A stretch of DNA of 64,000 bases from CAWCDJ01 sp963794265 (GCA_963794265.1 CAWCDJ010000003.1:1922001-1986000); one strand, 5' to 3'. Shown: positions 18,695 through 28,254, counted from the stretch's first letter. Notes: generated from the letters alone by a model not told the origin. Numbers and translations are program-made.

Positions 18695-19546
18695 ATGGGA
18701 TCGTGGCTCAAGCTGGCCGGTCCATTCGGGCGGCTGTGTTTTGCGATTTTCCTCTGTTTCCTGGCAACTTGCGCGGTTCGCCGAAACCCGGCGGTCATAC
18801 CAAGACCTGGTTTCAACCTATTCTCCCGACAGCAGGACATCCAGATTGGGCAGGCCGCAGCCGCGAGGGTTCGCCAACAATACCAGATGGTGTCCAACAG
18901 ATGGTTGGAAGACTACATTGCAACTCTCGGCAAGCGGCTGGCATCACGCCAGCTCGCCGGCGATTTCCCCTACGCCTTTACCCTCCTTCACGACAAACAG
19001 GTTAACGCCTTTGCACTCCCCGGAGGACCGGTGTTCGTTTTCACCGGCCTCCTGACATTTGCGGATAATGAAGCGCAGGTTGCAGGCGTGCTGGCCCACG
19101 AAATCTCTCACGTAGCTTTGCGGCACGGTACCAATCAGTTGTCCAAAACGGAGCTATTCCAGTTGCCAGCTCTTTTCGCGGGTGCCGCGCTTGGTAGCGG
19201 CTCGCTGGGTCAGATCGTCGATGCCGGTCTGGGCGTGGGCCTGAACGGCCTCTTCCTGCGCTATTCTCGCAACGATGAGAGCGACGCCGACGCGTTCGGC
19301 GCTCGAATCATGGCCGCTGCTGGTTACAACCCGATCGAAATGGCTCGGTTCTTCGAGAAGCTGGAGCATCGGCAAAACTCCGATATTCCTGAATTCCTCT
19401 CCGATCACCCAAACCCCGGCAATCGCGCCGACGAAGTTGATGCCGTCGTCCAGACTCTTCCGGCCCGCAACTATGGCTACACGACGGGCAAGTTTTCGCG
19501 AGCGCAGGCGATCACACGGGATCTGCCGGCCTTCGCCAGACCTTAG
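18695..19546 (+). CDS. M48-family zinc metalloprotease, exported (BepA/LoiP-like)
   Basis: The protein of 283 residues has a hydrophobic N-terminal signal ending near a Cys, then an M48 peptidase domain. The zinc motif HEISH is at 135-139 and the downstream ligand region is SRNDESDADAFGARIM near 195-210. Members degrade or assist assembly of outer-membrane proteins in the periplasm. It lacks the C-terminal TPR region of BepA. ATG at 18695 is chosen over the TTG at 18677 because it starts the signal sequence cleanly. It is divergently placed from the receiver gene and converges on the SLC12-like transporter gene. Confidence 0.9.
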   Translation: MGSWLKLAGPFGRLCFAIFLCFLATCAVRRNPAVIPRPGFNLFSRQQDIQIGQAAAARVRQQYQMVSNRWLEDYIATLGKRLASRQLAGDFPYAFTLLHDKQVNAFALPGGPVFVFTGLLTFADNEAQVAGVLAHEISHVALRHGTNQLSKTELFQLPALFAGAALGSGSLGQIVDAGLGVGLNGLFLRYSRNDESDADAFGARIMAAAGYNPIEMARFFEKLEHRQNSDIPEFLSDHPNPGNRADEVDAVVQTLPARNYGYTTGKFSRAQAITRDLPAFARP

Positions 19547-19594
19547 GCCCAACTTTCTGGCGCCATCCGCCTCCCAACGTGCTGAGGTGTCTTG

Positions 19595-21817
19595 TCAGGC
19601 GAGGGCACTTTCTTCTCCCGATTCACGCAGGAAGACGCAAGACGCTCGTGTCTCATCCACCATGCGGCGAAGCTGGTTGAAATCGATTTCGTCCGGCATC
19701 CCGAAAAGGTTCAGGTCGGCCTGAGGCGCACGCGTCAATTGGTCCGCAAAGTTGCCGTGGTAGACCATAAGCCGAGAACCCTTTGGAAGGCCCGCAAGTT
19801 CAACCAAACGGCTCAAGAACTGCCGGCCATTCGAGACCTCGCCCTCGTCTTTGACGACTGTGATCAGGTTCAGCTCCGCGTCCCAGTTTCGCTGAATAAG
19901 ATAGGCAACCAGGATACTGAGGTCCAGATTGCCTAGTTCCATCGTGATCTGCCACGCCGGGCTCTTGTCGGCCACCCACAGATTGATGGACTTCTCCAAG
20001 CCTAAACTTGCCGTGGGATGCCTGCCGAAGAGCATCACGCCGACTTGCCAGTCGCGAGATCCGGAAATGATGCCGAGCACGTCTGCTTCTCTATTGGCAT
20101 CCTTCGGCAGGGTAAGAAAACAAATGTTCGGCCGCAGAATGGCGCCACGGAGGGCCTGGACACCGCCGACGACACCTTGCATAAAGCTCGCCGTATCCAA
20201 AACAGCCCAAGAGGCAAAGATACCTTGCTTGCGGAAGGTGTCAGTCAGAACGGGGAGCCGGTTCCGCAACCGGTCGAGTTCTCCCGAAGTTGCCATGCCC
20301 AGAATTTTGATGGACCCTCTTGGCCGGGCCAGCGAATACAGGAACCGGAACGATCCACGCAGTTCGCGCGCGGATTCAACCGGCACGACAAGATTCGGTT
20401 GCCAGGCCCGCTCTCGTGCCGCCGGGAGATCGGCGACCTTCCTTGCCGCCCATTCAGCCACAGCTCCAAACAGACCGCTTCGCACGTCTCCGAATGGCGC
20501 CCTTAAGCTCCGGCTCAGCAGGACACCGTAGAGAAGCACGACAAACACCACCGCAATCAGGCTGAAGGCTGGATTCTGGAGGAACATGGCATAAAAGCAG
20601 CCCACCGCGCCCAGGAAGGGGATCATTCGGGAAACACGAAGTGTGGGGCGGAAGCTGATCAGCCCGAGGTTCTGCTCGATCAGCACCACCACATTAATCA
20701 TGGCGTAGGTGATCAGAAAGAACATGGTGATGAGCGGGGCGATGACGTTGAGATCGCGCATCAGCAGCGCGCCTAGCACAATCGCGCCGGTAATCAGCAT
20801 GGCATTGCGGGGCTCGCCGGATTTGCTTCGGCGGGCGAGCCACTCAGATCCGCCGAGAATGTGGTGCTCCCCCAGGGCACAGAGGATCCGGGGCGCTCCG
20901 ACCAAGGAGGAAAGCGCGGAAGAAAAAGTGGCGCCCACCAACCCGGCCAGCACAGCCGGCCTCCACGCCGCGCGGTCGATCAGGATATTGTAGTTCTGCA
21001 CCAATTCCCGCGGTGTGGCCGAACGCGCCAGCCAGTAAGCCAGCACCAGGTAGGTCGCGGAACTGACGGCAATTGCGCTCATGGTTCCGATAGGAATGCT
21101 CCGGCGCGGGTCCTTCAGTTCCCCGGACATGTTGACGCCGGACATGATTCCGGTGACGGCCGGAAAGAACACGGCGAAGACGCCCCAAAACCCAGTGCCT
21201 GAGAACCTAGTTCCGGAAGAGCCGGGGAACGATCCCCACCACTGGATTGGGTGCTTCATCGATCCTTCGAGGCCCGCCACGAGGACTGACACCAACGAGA
21301 TCGCGACGACCGCCATAATGACGTATTGAATGCGGAATGCCAGCCTAGCGCTCATTGCGGCGATCACAAAGAGAAGGAAGAAGGCGCTCAAGTCCACCAG
21401 AAACGCTGGATGCGCGGGGAAGATGTATTTCCACCCGTCGCGAAATCCGAAGATGTACATTGCCACGGCGAGAGCCTGGCAGAGGTACAGAGGAATACCC
21501 AGGCTTCCACCGGCCTCCAGTCCCAGCGACTGAGAAATGATCGAGAAGGCGCCACCCGCCCCGATGCGGATGTTGGTTGTAATGGAGGAAATCGCCAGCC
21601 CCGTAAAGGTGGTGATCGAACAAGCCAACAGAATCACCAGCCATGCTCCGACGAGTCCGGCGTTGCCGACCACCCAGCCTTCACGCAAGTACAAGATGAC
21701 GCCGAGGATGGTCAGCACGCTGGGCGTGAAAACCCCGCTGAACGTGCCGAACCGGTTGCCGCCGAGCGATTGGCCGGCAAGCTTCTCCTGAAGATCGCTA
21801 ATGCTCTGGTCGCTCAT
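19595..21817 (-). CDS. SLC12-type (amino acid/cation-chloride cotransporter-like) permease
   Basis: The protein has about 740 residues. The first 450 form some twelve membrane helices opening FGTFSGVFTPSVLTILGVILYLREGWVVGNAGL, the signature of cation-chloride cotransporter-like APC members. The C-terminal half is soluble (about 480-740), with segments such as GLPKGSRLMVYHGNFADQL resembling the regulatory domain of eukaryotic SLC12 proteins. Substrate is not predictable; bacterial members have been linked to amino acid or ion transport. ATG at 21817 is preferred over the start 7 codons upstream. It stands alone between the M48 gene and ftsH. Confidence 0.88.
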   Translation of the reverse strand: MSDQSISDLQEKLAGQSLGGNRFGTFSGVFTPSVLTILGVILYLREGWVVGNAGLVGAWLVILLACSITTFTGLAISSITTNIRIGAGGAFSIISQSLGLEAGGSLGIPLYLCQALAVAMYIFGFRDGWKYIFPAHPAFLVDLSAFFLLFVIAAMSARLAFRIQYVIMAVVAISLVSVLVAGLEGSMKHPIQWWGSFPGSSGTRFSGTGFWGVFAVFFPAVTGIMSGVNMSGELKDPRRSIPIGTMSAIAVSSATYLVLAYWLARSATPRELVQNYNILIDRAAWRPAVLAGLVGATFSSALSSLVGAPRILCALGEHHILGGSEWLARRSKSGEPRNAMLITGAIVLGALLMRDLNVIAPLITMFFLITYAMINVVVLIEQNLGLISFRPTLRVSRMIPFLGAVGCFYAMFLQNPAFSLIAVVFVVLLYGVLLSRSLRAPFGDVRSGLFGAVAEWAARKVADLPAARERAWQPNLVVPVESARELRGSFRFLYSLARPRGSIKILGMATSGELDRLRNRLPVLTDTFRKQGIFASWAVLDTASFMQGVVGGVQALRGAILRPNICFLTLPKDANREADVLGIISGSRDWQVGVMLFGRHPTASLGLEKSINLWVADKSPAWQITMELGNLDLSILVAYLIQRNWDAELNLITVVKDEGEVSNGRQFLSRLVELAGLPKGSRLMVYHGNFADQLTRAPQADLNLFGMPDEIDFNQLRRMVDETRASCVFLRESGEESALA

Positions 21818-22037
21818 GCGAAGTTGATCGGGCCGCAAAGACTCGGCTCATTGTAGCTGCAACTCCGCTCGATGCTTGGGTTAGGCGGACAGCGGTCGAT
21901 GGAAACGCTGCGACGGCGCGGGATCGCTCCGGTTATGGGTTCTGCGGAACGCCGCTCGCCGAGCCTGGCCGACGACTGAACCGCTGAACCAGGTGTTCAT
22001 CGCGATAATCCGTCACGTCACCCGACGCCCGTGTCAG

Positions 22038-23930
22038 CTATGCGGGTTGTGTCAACGGCAGGGAATCGCCGGGCTCTTGCGGTAGCGAGGCAGACAACAG
22101 GATCTGCAGTTCATCGCCTTCCAGCGTTTCCTTGCGCATCAGCTCCACTGCGATTCGGTCCAAGTCCGAGCGGCGTGTCTCGAGGCCAGCCCGGACCCGC
22201 GAATAGATGCGGTCAATGATCCCGCGCACCTCTCCGTCGATCTGCTCTGAAGTATGCTCGCTATAATTGCGTTCCTCCGACGCGAAAGGCGTTTTCAGGA
22301 ACCTAGACTGATGGGCGATCCCGTAGGTCAGATTGCCTAAGGTCTTGCTCATCCCATAGCGCGTCACCATTTGGCGCGCCAGTTCGGAGGCCTTCTCGAG
22401 GTCATCGCTCGCTCCGGTCGAAACGACACCGTCAAAAACGGCGTCTTCCGACGCTCTCCCGCCCAACAAAACTGCGATTCGTGCCTCGAGTTCCGGCTGG
22501 GTGAGCAGATACTTGTCCCTGGTGGGCAGTTGCAGAGTGTGGCCGAGTGCGCCGATTGATCTCGGAACGATGGAAACTCTTCGCACCGGATCCGCATTGG
22601 GAAGAGATAGCGCCGTCAGCGTGTGGCCGAGTTCGTGATAGGCGACCCGTTCCCTTTCTTCACGGCCGATCAGCCGACCTTTCTTCTCGAAACCGAGCGT
22701 AACGCGGTCTACGGCCTGGTCCAGGTCGCGCAGCTCGATTTGATTCGCGCCGCGTCGGGCCGCATTCAGAGCGGCTTCATTCACGATGTTTGCCAGATCC
22801 GCGCCCACCATCCCTGGGGTCTCGGCCGCAATACTTTCCAGGTTCACGCCAGGTGCGAGCTTGAGCTTGCGTCCGTGCACCTCCAGGATGGCTTGGCGCT
22901 CCTTCAAGTCGGGCGAGTCGAGCACCACCTGCCGGTCGAATCGGCCCGGACGCAGCAGCGCCGCGTCCAGCACTTCCGGCGTGTTGGTTGCAGCGATGAT
23001 GATCACGGCCTTAGAGGAGTCAAAGCCATCCATCTCCACCAGAAGCTGGTTCAGAGTCTGTTCCCGCTCGTCGTTGGAGAAATAAGCCGGACCTGACGCG
23101 CGGCTCTTGCCGATCGCGTCCAACTCATCGATGAAAATGATGCACGGGGCGCGTTGCTTGCCTTGCTCGAACAGGTCGCGCACTCGGGAAGCTCCGACCC
23201 CAACGAACATCTCGACAAACTCAGAGCCGGAAATGGAAAAAAACGGTACCCCGGCTTCGCCAGCAACCGCGCGCGCCAGCAGCGTCTTGCCCGTCCCGGG
23301 CGGCCCGACGAGCAAGACGCCCCGTGGAATTCGCCCGCCGAGTTTTTGATACTTTTCGGGCGTTTTCAGAAAATCGATGATTTCGGCCAGCTCGGCTTTG
23401 GCCTCTTCCACGCCTGCGACGTCACTGAATTTGGTGTCGAAACGGTCCGACTCATCGTGGATCTTGGCTTGATTGCGTCCAAAGCTCAACGGCCCTCCGC
23501 CTTTCTGCATCCGGCGCATGGCCACAAAATAGATGACGAAGATGAGCAGGAGCGGCCCCCAGGAGATCAGTAGTCCAGTCCACCATGACGTCGTGGGGAT
23601 CGTACCGGAGAATTTCACTTTCTGCGTCTCGAGCTCCTGCACGATTGGGCCGGCGTCGAGACCCGGAATGCGAGTGCACTGGATCTGCGGGTTTTGCTGG
23701 TTCTTCTTGTCTTTGACCGCATCCTTCTTCAGGGTGCCGACCAGTTGCCGCTCCGTGATTCGAACATCTTCGAGATGGCCGGCCTTCAACTCGGCCAGGA
23801 AGTCGCTGTAGGACATCTCGCGCGGCTGAGCGGGGGAGACCATCGTGCGAAGGGACCAGATCGCCAGAACAGCCCAAAGAAGGTAGACAAGACTGAACCT
23901 CCACTGCTTGGTACTCAGCTTCTTACGCAT
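22038..23930 (-). CDS. ftsH: FtsH-type membrane AAA+ zinc protease
   Basis: The protein of 630 residues has two N-terminal membrane helices (about 12-30 and 116-136) around a small periplasmic domain. The AAA+ module has Walker A GPPGTGKT (209-216), Walker B IIFIDELDAIG and SRH DAALLRPGRFDRQV. The M41 protease domain has HELGH at 432-436 instead of the usual HEAGH; the zinc ligands are kept. FtsH degrades unfolded membrane and regulatory proteins. ATG at 23930 fits the family N-terminus. It lies about 80 nt downstream of the DUF1614 gene. It may be an accessory FtsH rather than the housekeeping copy. Confidence 0.93.
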   Translation of the reverse strand: MRKKLSTKQWRFSLVYLLWAVLAIWSLRTMVSPAQPREMSYSDFLAELKAGHLEDVRITERQLVGTLKKDAVKDKKNQQNPQIQCTRIPGLDAGPIVQELETQKVKFSGTIPTTSWWTGLLISWGPLLLIFVIYFVAMRRMQKGGGPLSFGRNQAKIHDESDRFDTKFSDVAGVEEAKAELAEIIDFLKTPEKYQKLGGRIPRGVLLVGPPGTGKTLLARAVAGEAGVPFFSISGSEFVEMFVGVGASRVRDLFEQGKQRAPCIIFIDELDAIGKSRASGPAYFSNDEREQTLNQLLVEMDGFDSSKAVIIIAATNTPEVLDAALLRPGRFDRQVVLDSPDLKERQAILEVHGRKLKLAPGVNLESIAAETPGMVGADLANIVNEAALNAARRGANQIELRDLDQAVDRVTLGFEKKGRLIGREERERVAYHELGHTLTALSLPNADPVRRVSIVPRSIGALGHTLQLPTRDKYLLTQPELEARIAVLLGGRASEDAVFDGVVSTGASDDLEKASELARQMVTRYGMSKTLGNLTYGIAHQSRFLKTPFASEERNYSEHTSEQIDGEVRGIIDRIYSRVRAGLETRRSDLDRIAVELMRKETLEGDELQILLSASLPQEPGDSLPLTQPA

Positions 23931-24012
23931 CGGTGACCCCCTCGAAAACCACTCTCCCACCGGACGCCGCCGTTGACCAGCGCTCCTGCCCGTCGATCGC
24001 GCTCCTGGCAGA

Positions 24013-24747
24013 TCATTGGCTCTGGACCTCCCCTCCATGCCCCGCAATCCGTGGCTCGCGAGCACGCGGCGCGGCGACGGGCGACAGCAAGACTGCGATT
24101 ATTCCGCTCAGAAAAACACCGTCAAAAGTGCCGGCTCCGCCGATCGATGCGATCGGGGCTCCGAGACCTTGAATCCTGCCCAGATTCAGGAGATCCGCTC
24201 CGATTAAGGTTCCCAGGCTTCCGGCGATGTACGCAAGCGGCGCCGCCCGTCGCCAGCCAAGAACTATGGCGGCAAACGCCGCGACCAGCGGAGGAATAAA
24301 AATGGGTACGCTGATGCCGACTCCGCGGACGGGATACGCCAGTTGGTTCGTCACCAACGCTACCACAGCGACCGCCAGGATACCTCGCATGTACAACCTG
24401 TTCTTCATCAGCAGGTAAAGCGAAAGGATAACGGGGATCAACGCGCCCCCGACGTTCACGGCAACGATGGTTCCCGGCCACTCCTGCACAACCGGGACAA
24501 CGTAGCGAACGCCGAAGAAGTCAACCAACCTTCCGGACACCACCTGTTCCGGCGGTAACTGTGCGAAGGGAATGTTGACGGCGCTTCCCAGTAGCGATAG
24601 CAAAAGCACGGCGAATACGTAGCGTGGCGGCACCCCCATCCGCTCGTATGCATATTTCAGAATGCCGAGCTCAACCAATGCGACCACGACAACAAAAAGA
24701 AGAGCGAGGGCCAGAAGAAACGGCCACGCCAACGGGAAATAGTGCAT
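24013..24747 (-). CDS. DUF1614 multi-pass membrane protein
   Basis: The protein of about 245 residues is strongly hydrophobic with roughly seven helices. It matches DUF1614 in segments such as SLLGSAVNIPFAQL, GTIVAVNVGGALIPVILSLYL and APIASIGGAGTFDGVFLSGIIAVLL. No function is established for the family. ATG at 24747 starts the first helix directly. It lies immediately upstream of ftsH on the same strand, so it may be an FtsH-associated membrane factor; that is inference from position only. Confidence 0.85.
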   Translation of the reverse strand: MHYFPLAWPFLLALALLFVVVVALVELGILKYAYERMGVPPRYVFAVLLLSLLGSAVNIPFAQLPPEQVVSGRLVDFFGVRYVVPVVQEWPGTIVAVNVGGALIPVILSLYLLMKNRLYMRGILAVAVVALVTNQLAYPVRGVGISVPIFIPPLVAAFAAIVLGWRRAAPLAYIAGSLGTLIGADLLNLGRIQGLGAPIASIGGAGTFDGVFLSGIIAVLLSPVAAPRAREPRIAGHGGEVQSQ

Positions 24748-24951
24748 GCCTAAACCTCGCATAAGTGCGCTCCTGTTTCACCGAGATACCGATCGGGCCT
24801 TTCCGCTGCGTGGAATTTACCGCGAACGTGCCCGACATGTGCGATGGCCTCAGGATAGTTCATTTTCGGTCCTTCAGCGTCATCCGCAGTGACCCGTGCG
24901 TCGGTAAAATATAGAAACCACTCGCCGGACAGTTTACCGGCGGGTCTAACG

Positions 24952-25110
24952 GCGACATTACGTTTGTTGACGGCCAGGGAATTCAATACCGCTTTCCGCT
25001 TGCAGAAGTACAGTCGCTGGTCTGCACCTCGGCGGCAGATATTGTGACGCTGCGAACCGGCAAGGCCTATACCGGGCGCTATTCCGGGGCGAACCCAATC
25101 CCGTTCCCGG
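24952..25110 (+). pseudogene. Fragment of an acidobacterial-type surface/periplasmic protein
   Basis: A plus-strand frame reads GDITFVDGQGIQYRFPLAEVQSL followed by VTLRTGKAYTGRYSG and NPIPFPG. This looks like one and a half repeats of a domain I associate with acidobacterial exported proteins (a [ST]FxDxxGxxYxFPxxDVxSLVF pattern). It has no start or signal peptide and is overrun by stops, so it is probably a remnant. The rest of the 24748-25305 gap shows no gene and carries copy A of the repeated element. Confidence 0.35.
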
Positions 25111-25217
25111 GCCTCCGTCGGGATCGCGCTGGCCCTGGGCGGCCCTTAACTGCTGTCGTTCCCCGACTCCGGCGTACGTATTGTGCCAAGAAAGTTCTCC
25201 TTCGGCATTTCGCCAAT

Positions 25218-25276
25218 GGGAGTCTAAACGGGAGACAATTAGGACAGCATAAGGAAGGCCTTATGGTTTTCCTTAT
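25218..25276 (-). repeat. Repeated intergenic element, copy A (28-bp core 25249-25276 plus conserved flank)
   Basis: The core has perfect arms ATAAGGAA (25249-25256) and TTCCTTAT (25269-25276) around a spacer containing GGCCTTAT. The flank 25218-25248 holds GGGAGTCTAAAC, GGAGAC and TTAGGAC, matching copy B at 18003-18032. It lies 30 nt beyond the PRC-barrel stop and about 470 nt upstream of the DUF1614-ftsH pair. Confidence 0.65.
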
Positions 25277-25305
25277 ACTGGGGCCGCTGACTTTGACCTA
25301 CGAAT

Positions 25306-25944
25306 CTAACGAGGTTGCTTCCGAGCGTGGTCCAGATTGACGCGATGGTCGGCCCACGATACCGACAACACCCAGCGCGTCGGAACCAGCATAGACCGCC
25401 TGTGCAGCCAGTCGCCTGTCTTTACATCGAGATAACCGATATGCCATGAGTCCTCGTCGACAATGAAGTGCTCCAGCCGCGCCATCTCGCCGTCATCAGC
25501 CCACACCTCGTAACCGATCATGTCTTCAACGCTCCGCAGGTGTGGGTCGTCGGTGGTATGCACCGGGAATTTCCGGCCGGCTGGAAGCGAAACGGGCGGC
25601 AGTTCCAGGCTGATGCCGGTGTCCCAGTAGGCGGGCCATCCATAGTACTCCCTCATTGCGATTTCCTGTTGGCGGGAAACCGGGTGCGTCGTATCGATGT
25701 CGGGGCTATTTCGCACCTTCTCTTTGGTCAAGTGCGACTGCAGCGTTTTTCCATCCCAATCGGGCTGGTCGATTGCGCTCACCGAGATGACGACACACTT
25801 GCGACTCAGCCAACTTCCTACATCGACGACCAAATAGCGGATCATCCACGATTGATCGTCAAAAAGGAAGTTGCGGATCTGGCCCACCTCGCCATCCATC
25901 GCGAAAAAGGAGGACCCGAACAAATCCTGCAGGCTACGGAACAT
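25306..25944 (-). CDS. Two-module PRC-barrel protein (short paralogue)
   Basis: The 212-residue protein has two PRC-barrel repeats. The first (4-75) includes GSSFFAMDGEVGQIRNFLFDD and IRYLVVDVG; the second (130-205) includes GYEVWADDGEMARLEHFIVDE and IGYLDVKTG. PRC-barrel folds occur in photosynthetic reaction centre H subunits and RimM and serve as small-molecule or protein adaptors. The linker carries the conserved PVSRQQEIAMREYYGWPAYW. It is a paralogue of 28454-29200 but ends right after the second barrel. Function is unknown; an envelope or storage-stress role is suggested by context only. Confidence 0.82.
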   Translation of the reverse strand: MFRSLQDLFGSSFFAMDGEVGQIRNFLFDDQSWMIRYLVVDVGSWLSRKCVVISVSAIDQPDWDGKTLQSHLTKEKVRNSPDIDTTHPVSRQQEIAMREYYGWPAYWDTGISLELPPVSLPAGRKFPVHTTDDPHLRSVEDMIGYEVWADDGEMARLEHFIVDEDSWHIGYLDVKTGDWLHRRSMLVPTRWVLSVSWADHRVNLDHARKQPR

Positions 25945-26080
25945 ATTCCTCCAAATGAGGCTCAGTATAGAACATTAATCCGCGGTCAAGTGCTCCCCGG
26001 TAGTGGCCGCACTCGGCGGACCTTGAATACGTCGAACAGGTCTGAATCAATGGAGAAACTTCCTTGCAGGCCCTTGGAGT

Positions 26081-26812
26081 TTAGGAAGCGGCGCGGACCC
26101 GGATCTTCGATCTGTTTTTGAGAACCTCTCGGGGCGAAATTGCGAGGCGATACCCTGCAGATGGCTCGGTAAGAATGAACGCCGGATTCGCCGGATCAGG
26201 CTCCACTTTTTTCCGCAATTGGTTAATGAACACACGCAGGTATTCCACTTCGTCGCCGTAGTCGGGTCCCCACACGGCTTGCAGGATACGACGGTGTGAA
26301 ATGACTTCACCTGGTTGTGCCGCAAGGCAATGCAGAAGTTTGAATTCCTTAGCTGTGAGATGGACGACTTCCTCCTTCCGCCTCACTTCGTGTGTCTCAA
26401 AGTCGACCTCTACATCACCCAGTTCGAGGATCGGCGAGCGCAGCGAGTCGACGCGGCGTTTCACGGCTCTGATCCGCGCGACGAGTTCCTCGATGCCACA
26501 AGGCTTGGCGATGTACTGGTCTGCTCCAGCCTCGAACGCCTCGGTTCTGGCTTCCCGAGTATTCCTGGCCGACACCACAATGAGCGGCACCTCTGAAACG
26601 GCCCGGATTTCCCGGCAGGCTTGGATTCCACCGATTCCAGGCATCTTCAGATCCATCAGGATTACATCGGGAGATTCTCGACGTAGTTTTTCAACGGCCT
26701 CCTCACCCGAGCACGCATCGTTCAATTCGAACCCCTGAGCCACAAGAGCCGTTCGCATAATACGTCGGGCCTGCGGTTCGTCATCGACGACCAGGATTTT
26801 TAGCGGCCACAT
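26081..26812 (-). CDS. KdpE-like OmpR-family response regulator
   Basis: The 243-residue protein has an intact receiver (DDE at 10-12, Asp in MDLKMPG near 55, Lys in AKPCG near 106) and an OmpR-type winged helix at about 130-228. KdpE-like features are EFKLLHCLAAQPGEVISHRRILQAVWGP and VFINQLRKKVEPDPANPAFILTEPSAGYRL. It overlaps the end of the upstream kinase gene by 13 nt. In E. coli KdpE controls the K+-ATPase, but no kdpFABC genes occur here, so the target set is probably different. The operon has a putative palindromic operator upstream (28364-28383). Confidence 0.9.
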   Translation of the reverse strand: MWPLKILVVDDEPQARRIMRTALVAQGFELNDACSGEEAVEKLRRESPDVILMDLKMPGIGGIQACREIRAVSEVPLIVVSARNTREARTEAFEAGADQYIAKPCGIEELVARIRAVKRRVDSLRSPILELGDVEVDFETHEVRRKEEVVHLTAKEFKLLHCLAAQPGEVISHRRILQAVWGPDYGDEVEYLRVFINQLRKKVEPDPANPAFILTEPSAGYRLAISPREVLKNRSKIRVRAAS

Positions 26813-28254
26813 GCTTGGGCTTCCTTTGCCAATGGTAGTGAGAAGTGGAAGGCCGCGCCACCTCCAGGCCGGTTAGCCATCCAAATGTCGCCGCCCTGGG
26901 ACTCCACCAGATACTTGGCGGATGCCAGTCCCATGCCCGTACCGGGAACGCTGGACCGGTGCTGCGATCCCCTATAATGCTTTTCAAAGATGCGCGCCTG
27001 TTCGTGCGCGGGAACGCCTGGTCCGTCGTCCAATACGCTGACCACAACGGTGTTTTCATTCAGACTGGTCGATATTACAATCGGGGTCCCGGAGGGCGAA
27101 TACTTCAGGGCGTTGTCCAACAGAAGATTGAGCACGCGTTGAGTCAATTCGGGATCGCATTCGGTCAACGGGACAGGTTCCTCAACCAGCAGGTCCACTC
27201 GTCGCCCCTGGAGGCGCTGGGCGAGCGGTTCAATGACAGCGCCGACAACCTCGCCCAAGTTCCGGGTCGCGGTGGTCAGTTTCAGATGGCTTGGCTCGGT
27301 CCGGCCGATACGGGTGGTATCGTCGATCCATCGGTTTAGTCGTGCGACCTCCTCCCGGATGCCGGTGAGCATCTCCCGCTGCTGCTCAGGGCTGCCAGGA
27401 TGATGTGAAAGTAAGGTGGTGGCCGCGATATTGATCGAACCCAACGGCCCTTTCGCCTCGTGCGCAAGCGCCTCGAACACTGCAGACTTCAATTCATCTG
27501 CCTGGCGGGAAATCTCCGCTTCCCTTAGACTCTCGGTCACGCACGCCCTCGAAAGGGCGGCTCCAATGCGCTCTGCGATGTCTGCAGCGAACAGGGCGGA
27601 GCAACCAGTGCCGGCAACCTCGATGCTGCCACACAGTCTGCCGTCCTCCCGGAAAGGCTCCACCAAACGGCGGGACTGCATGTTGTGGAGGCGATTTCCT
27701 GTCGCCGCGACCTCACGAAGCTGGCAAGGATCGATGTCTCTCCGGCGAGCGCCGGCCATTGAGACCCGATCATTTGGCCGATAGTAGACCGCGACGAAAT
27801 CCGCCTGCAGAATTTCGACTAGAGTAGGGGCCACCAAGCCGACGATGGAATCTGCCGTCTCACTGCATGAAAGCGCGTCTGAGAACCGGTGAAGGCACTC
27901 TAGTTCCTTCCGGCGCTTGACAGCGTCGGCCTCGTGTCGTCTCGCCCGTGCGGAAAGCTGTCCCGTGGCCAGTGCAGTTGAAATGAAGGCGAAATATGCG
28001 ACCCAGTGCTCCGGGCGGTCTATCCCGAAGCCGCCTGGCGGCAGAAAGAAGTAATCGAGGCCCAAAGCAGCCACAAACGCTGCGATGAGGGCTTCCAGCC
28101 CGCCCCACTTCTGCGCAATGCCGACCACGATCAGTACGAGGGCCAGCGCTACCGTTGTACCGTTGATATGTCGCAATCGGATTGCTCCAGCCAGAAGCAA
28201 GCCTATGGCTGACGCCGAAAGGCAGATGCGCAGCGCTCGGGGGACACTAAGCAC
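26800..28254 (-). CDS. KdpD-like sensor histidine kinase (short form)
   Basis: The 484-residue protein starts at GTG 28254 (AGGAG seven bases upstream). It has a DUF4118-type four-helix membrane region (about 8-95), a GAF-like region (about 115-230), a HisKA domain with His in LAHEAKGPLGSI and a HATPase with NLLLDNALKYSP, DDGPGVP and GTGMGLA. It lacks the long cytoplasmic KdpD and Usp domains found in true KdpD. It would autophosphorylate and pass phosphate to the KdpE-like partner encoded next. The gene lies about 80 nt from a predicted promoter that carries one of the four TACTAGG palindromes. Confidence 0.9.
   Translation of the reverse strand: MLSVPRALRICLSASAIGLLLAGAIRLRHINGTTVALALVLIVVGIAQKWGGLEALIAAFVAALGLDYFFLPPGGFGIDRPEHWVAYFAFISTALATGQLSARARRHEADAVKRRKELECLHRFSDALSCSETADSIVGLVAPTLVEILQADFVAVYYRPNDRVSMAGARRRDIDPCQLREVAATGNRLHNMQSRRLVEPFREDGRLCGSIEVAGTGCSALFAADIAERIGAALSRACVTESLREAEISRQADELKSAVFEALAHEAKGPLGSINIAATTLLSHHPGSPEQQREMLTGIREEVARLNRWIDDTTRIGRTEPSHLKLTTATRNLGEVVGAVIEPLAQRLQGRRVDLLVEEPVPLTECDPELTQRVLNLLLDNALKYSPSGTPIVISTSLNENTVVVSVLDDGPGVPAHEQARIFEKHYRGSQHRSSVPGTGMGLASAKYLVESQGGDIWMANRPGGGAAFHFSLPLAKEAQACGR

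Noticed and set aside
24750..24986. Minus-strand frame of 78 codons upstream of the DUF1614 gene
   Set aside because: It has no family resemblance, no clear ribosome-binding site and overlaps both the pseudogene fragment region and the DUF1614 start.
26081..28254. Naming the two-component pair kdpD/kdpE outright
   Set aside because: The kinase lacks the KdpD sensor and Usp domains and no kdpFABC genes are present, so only likeness is claimed.
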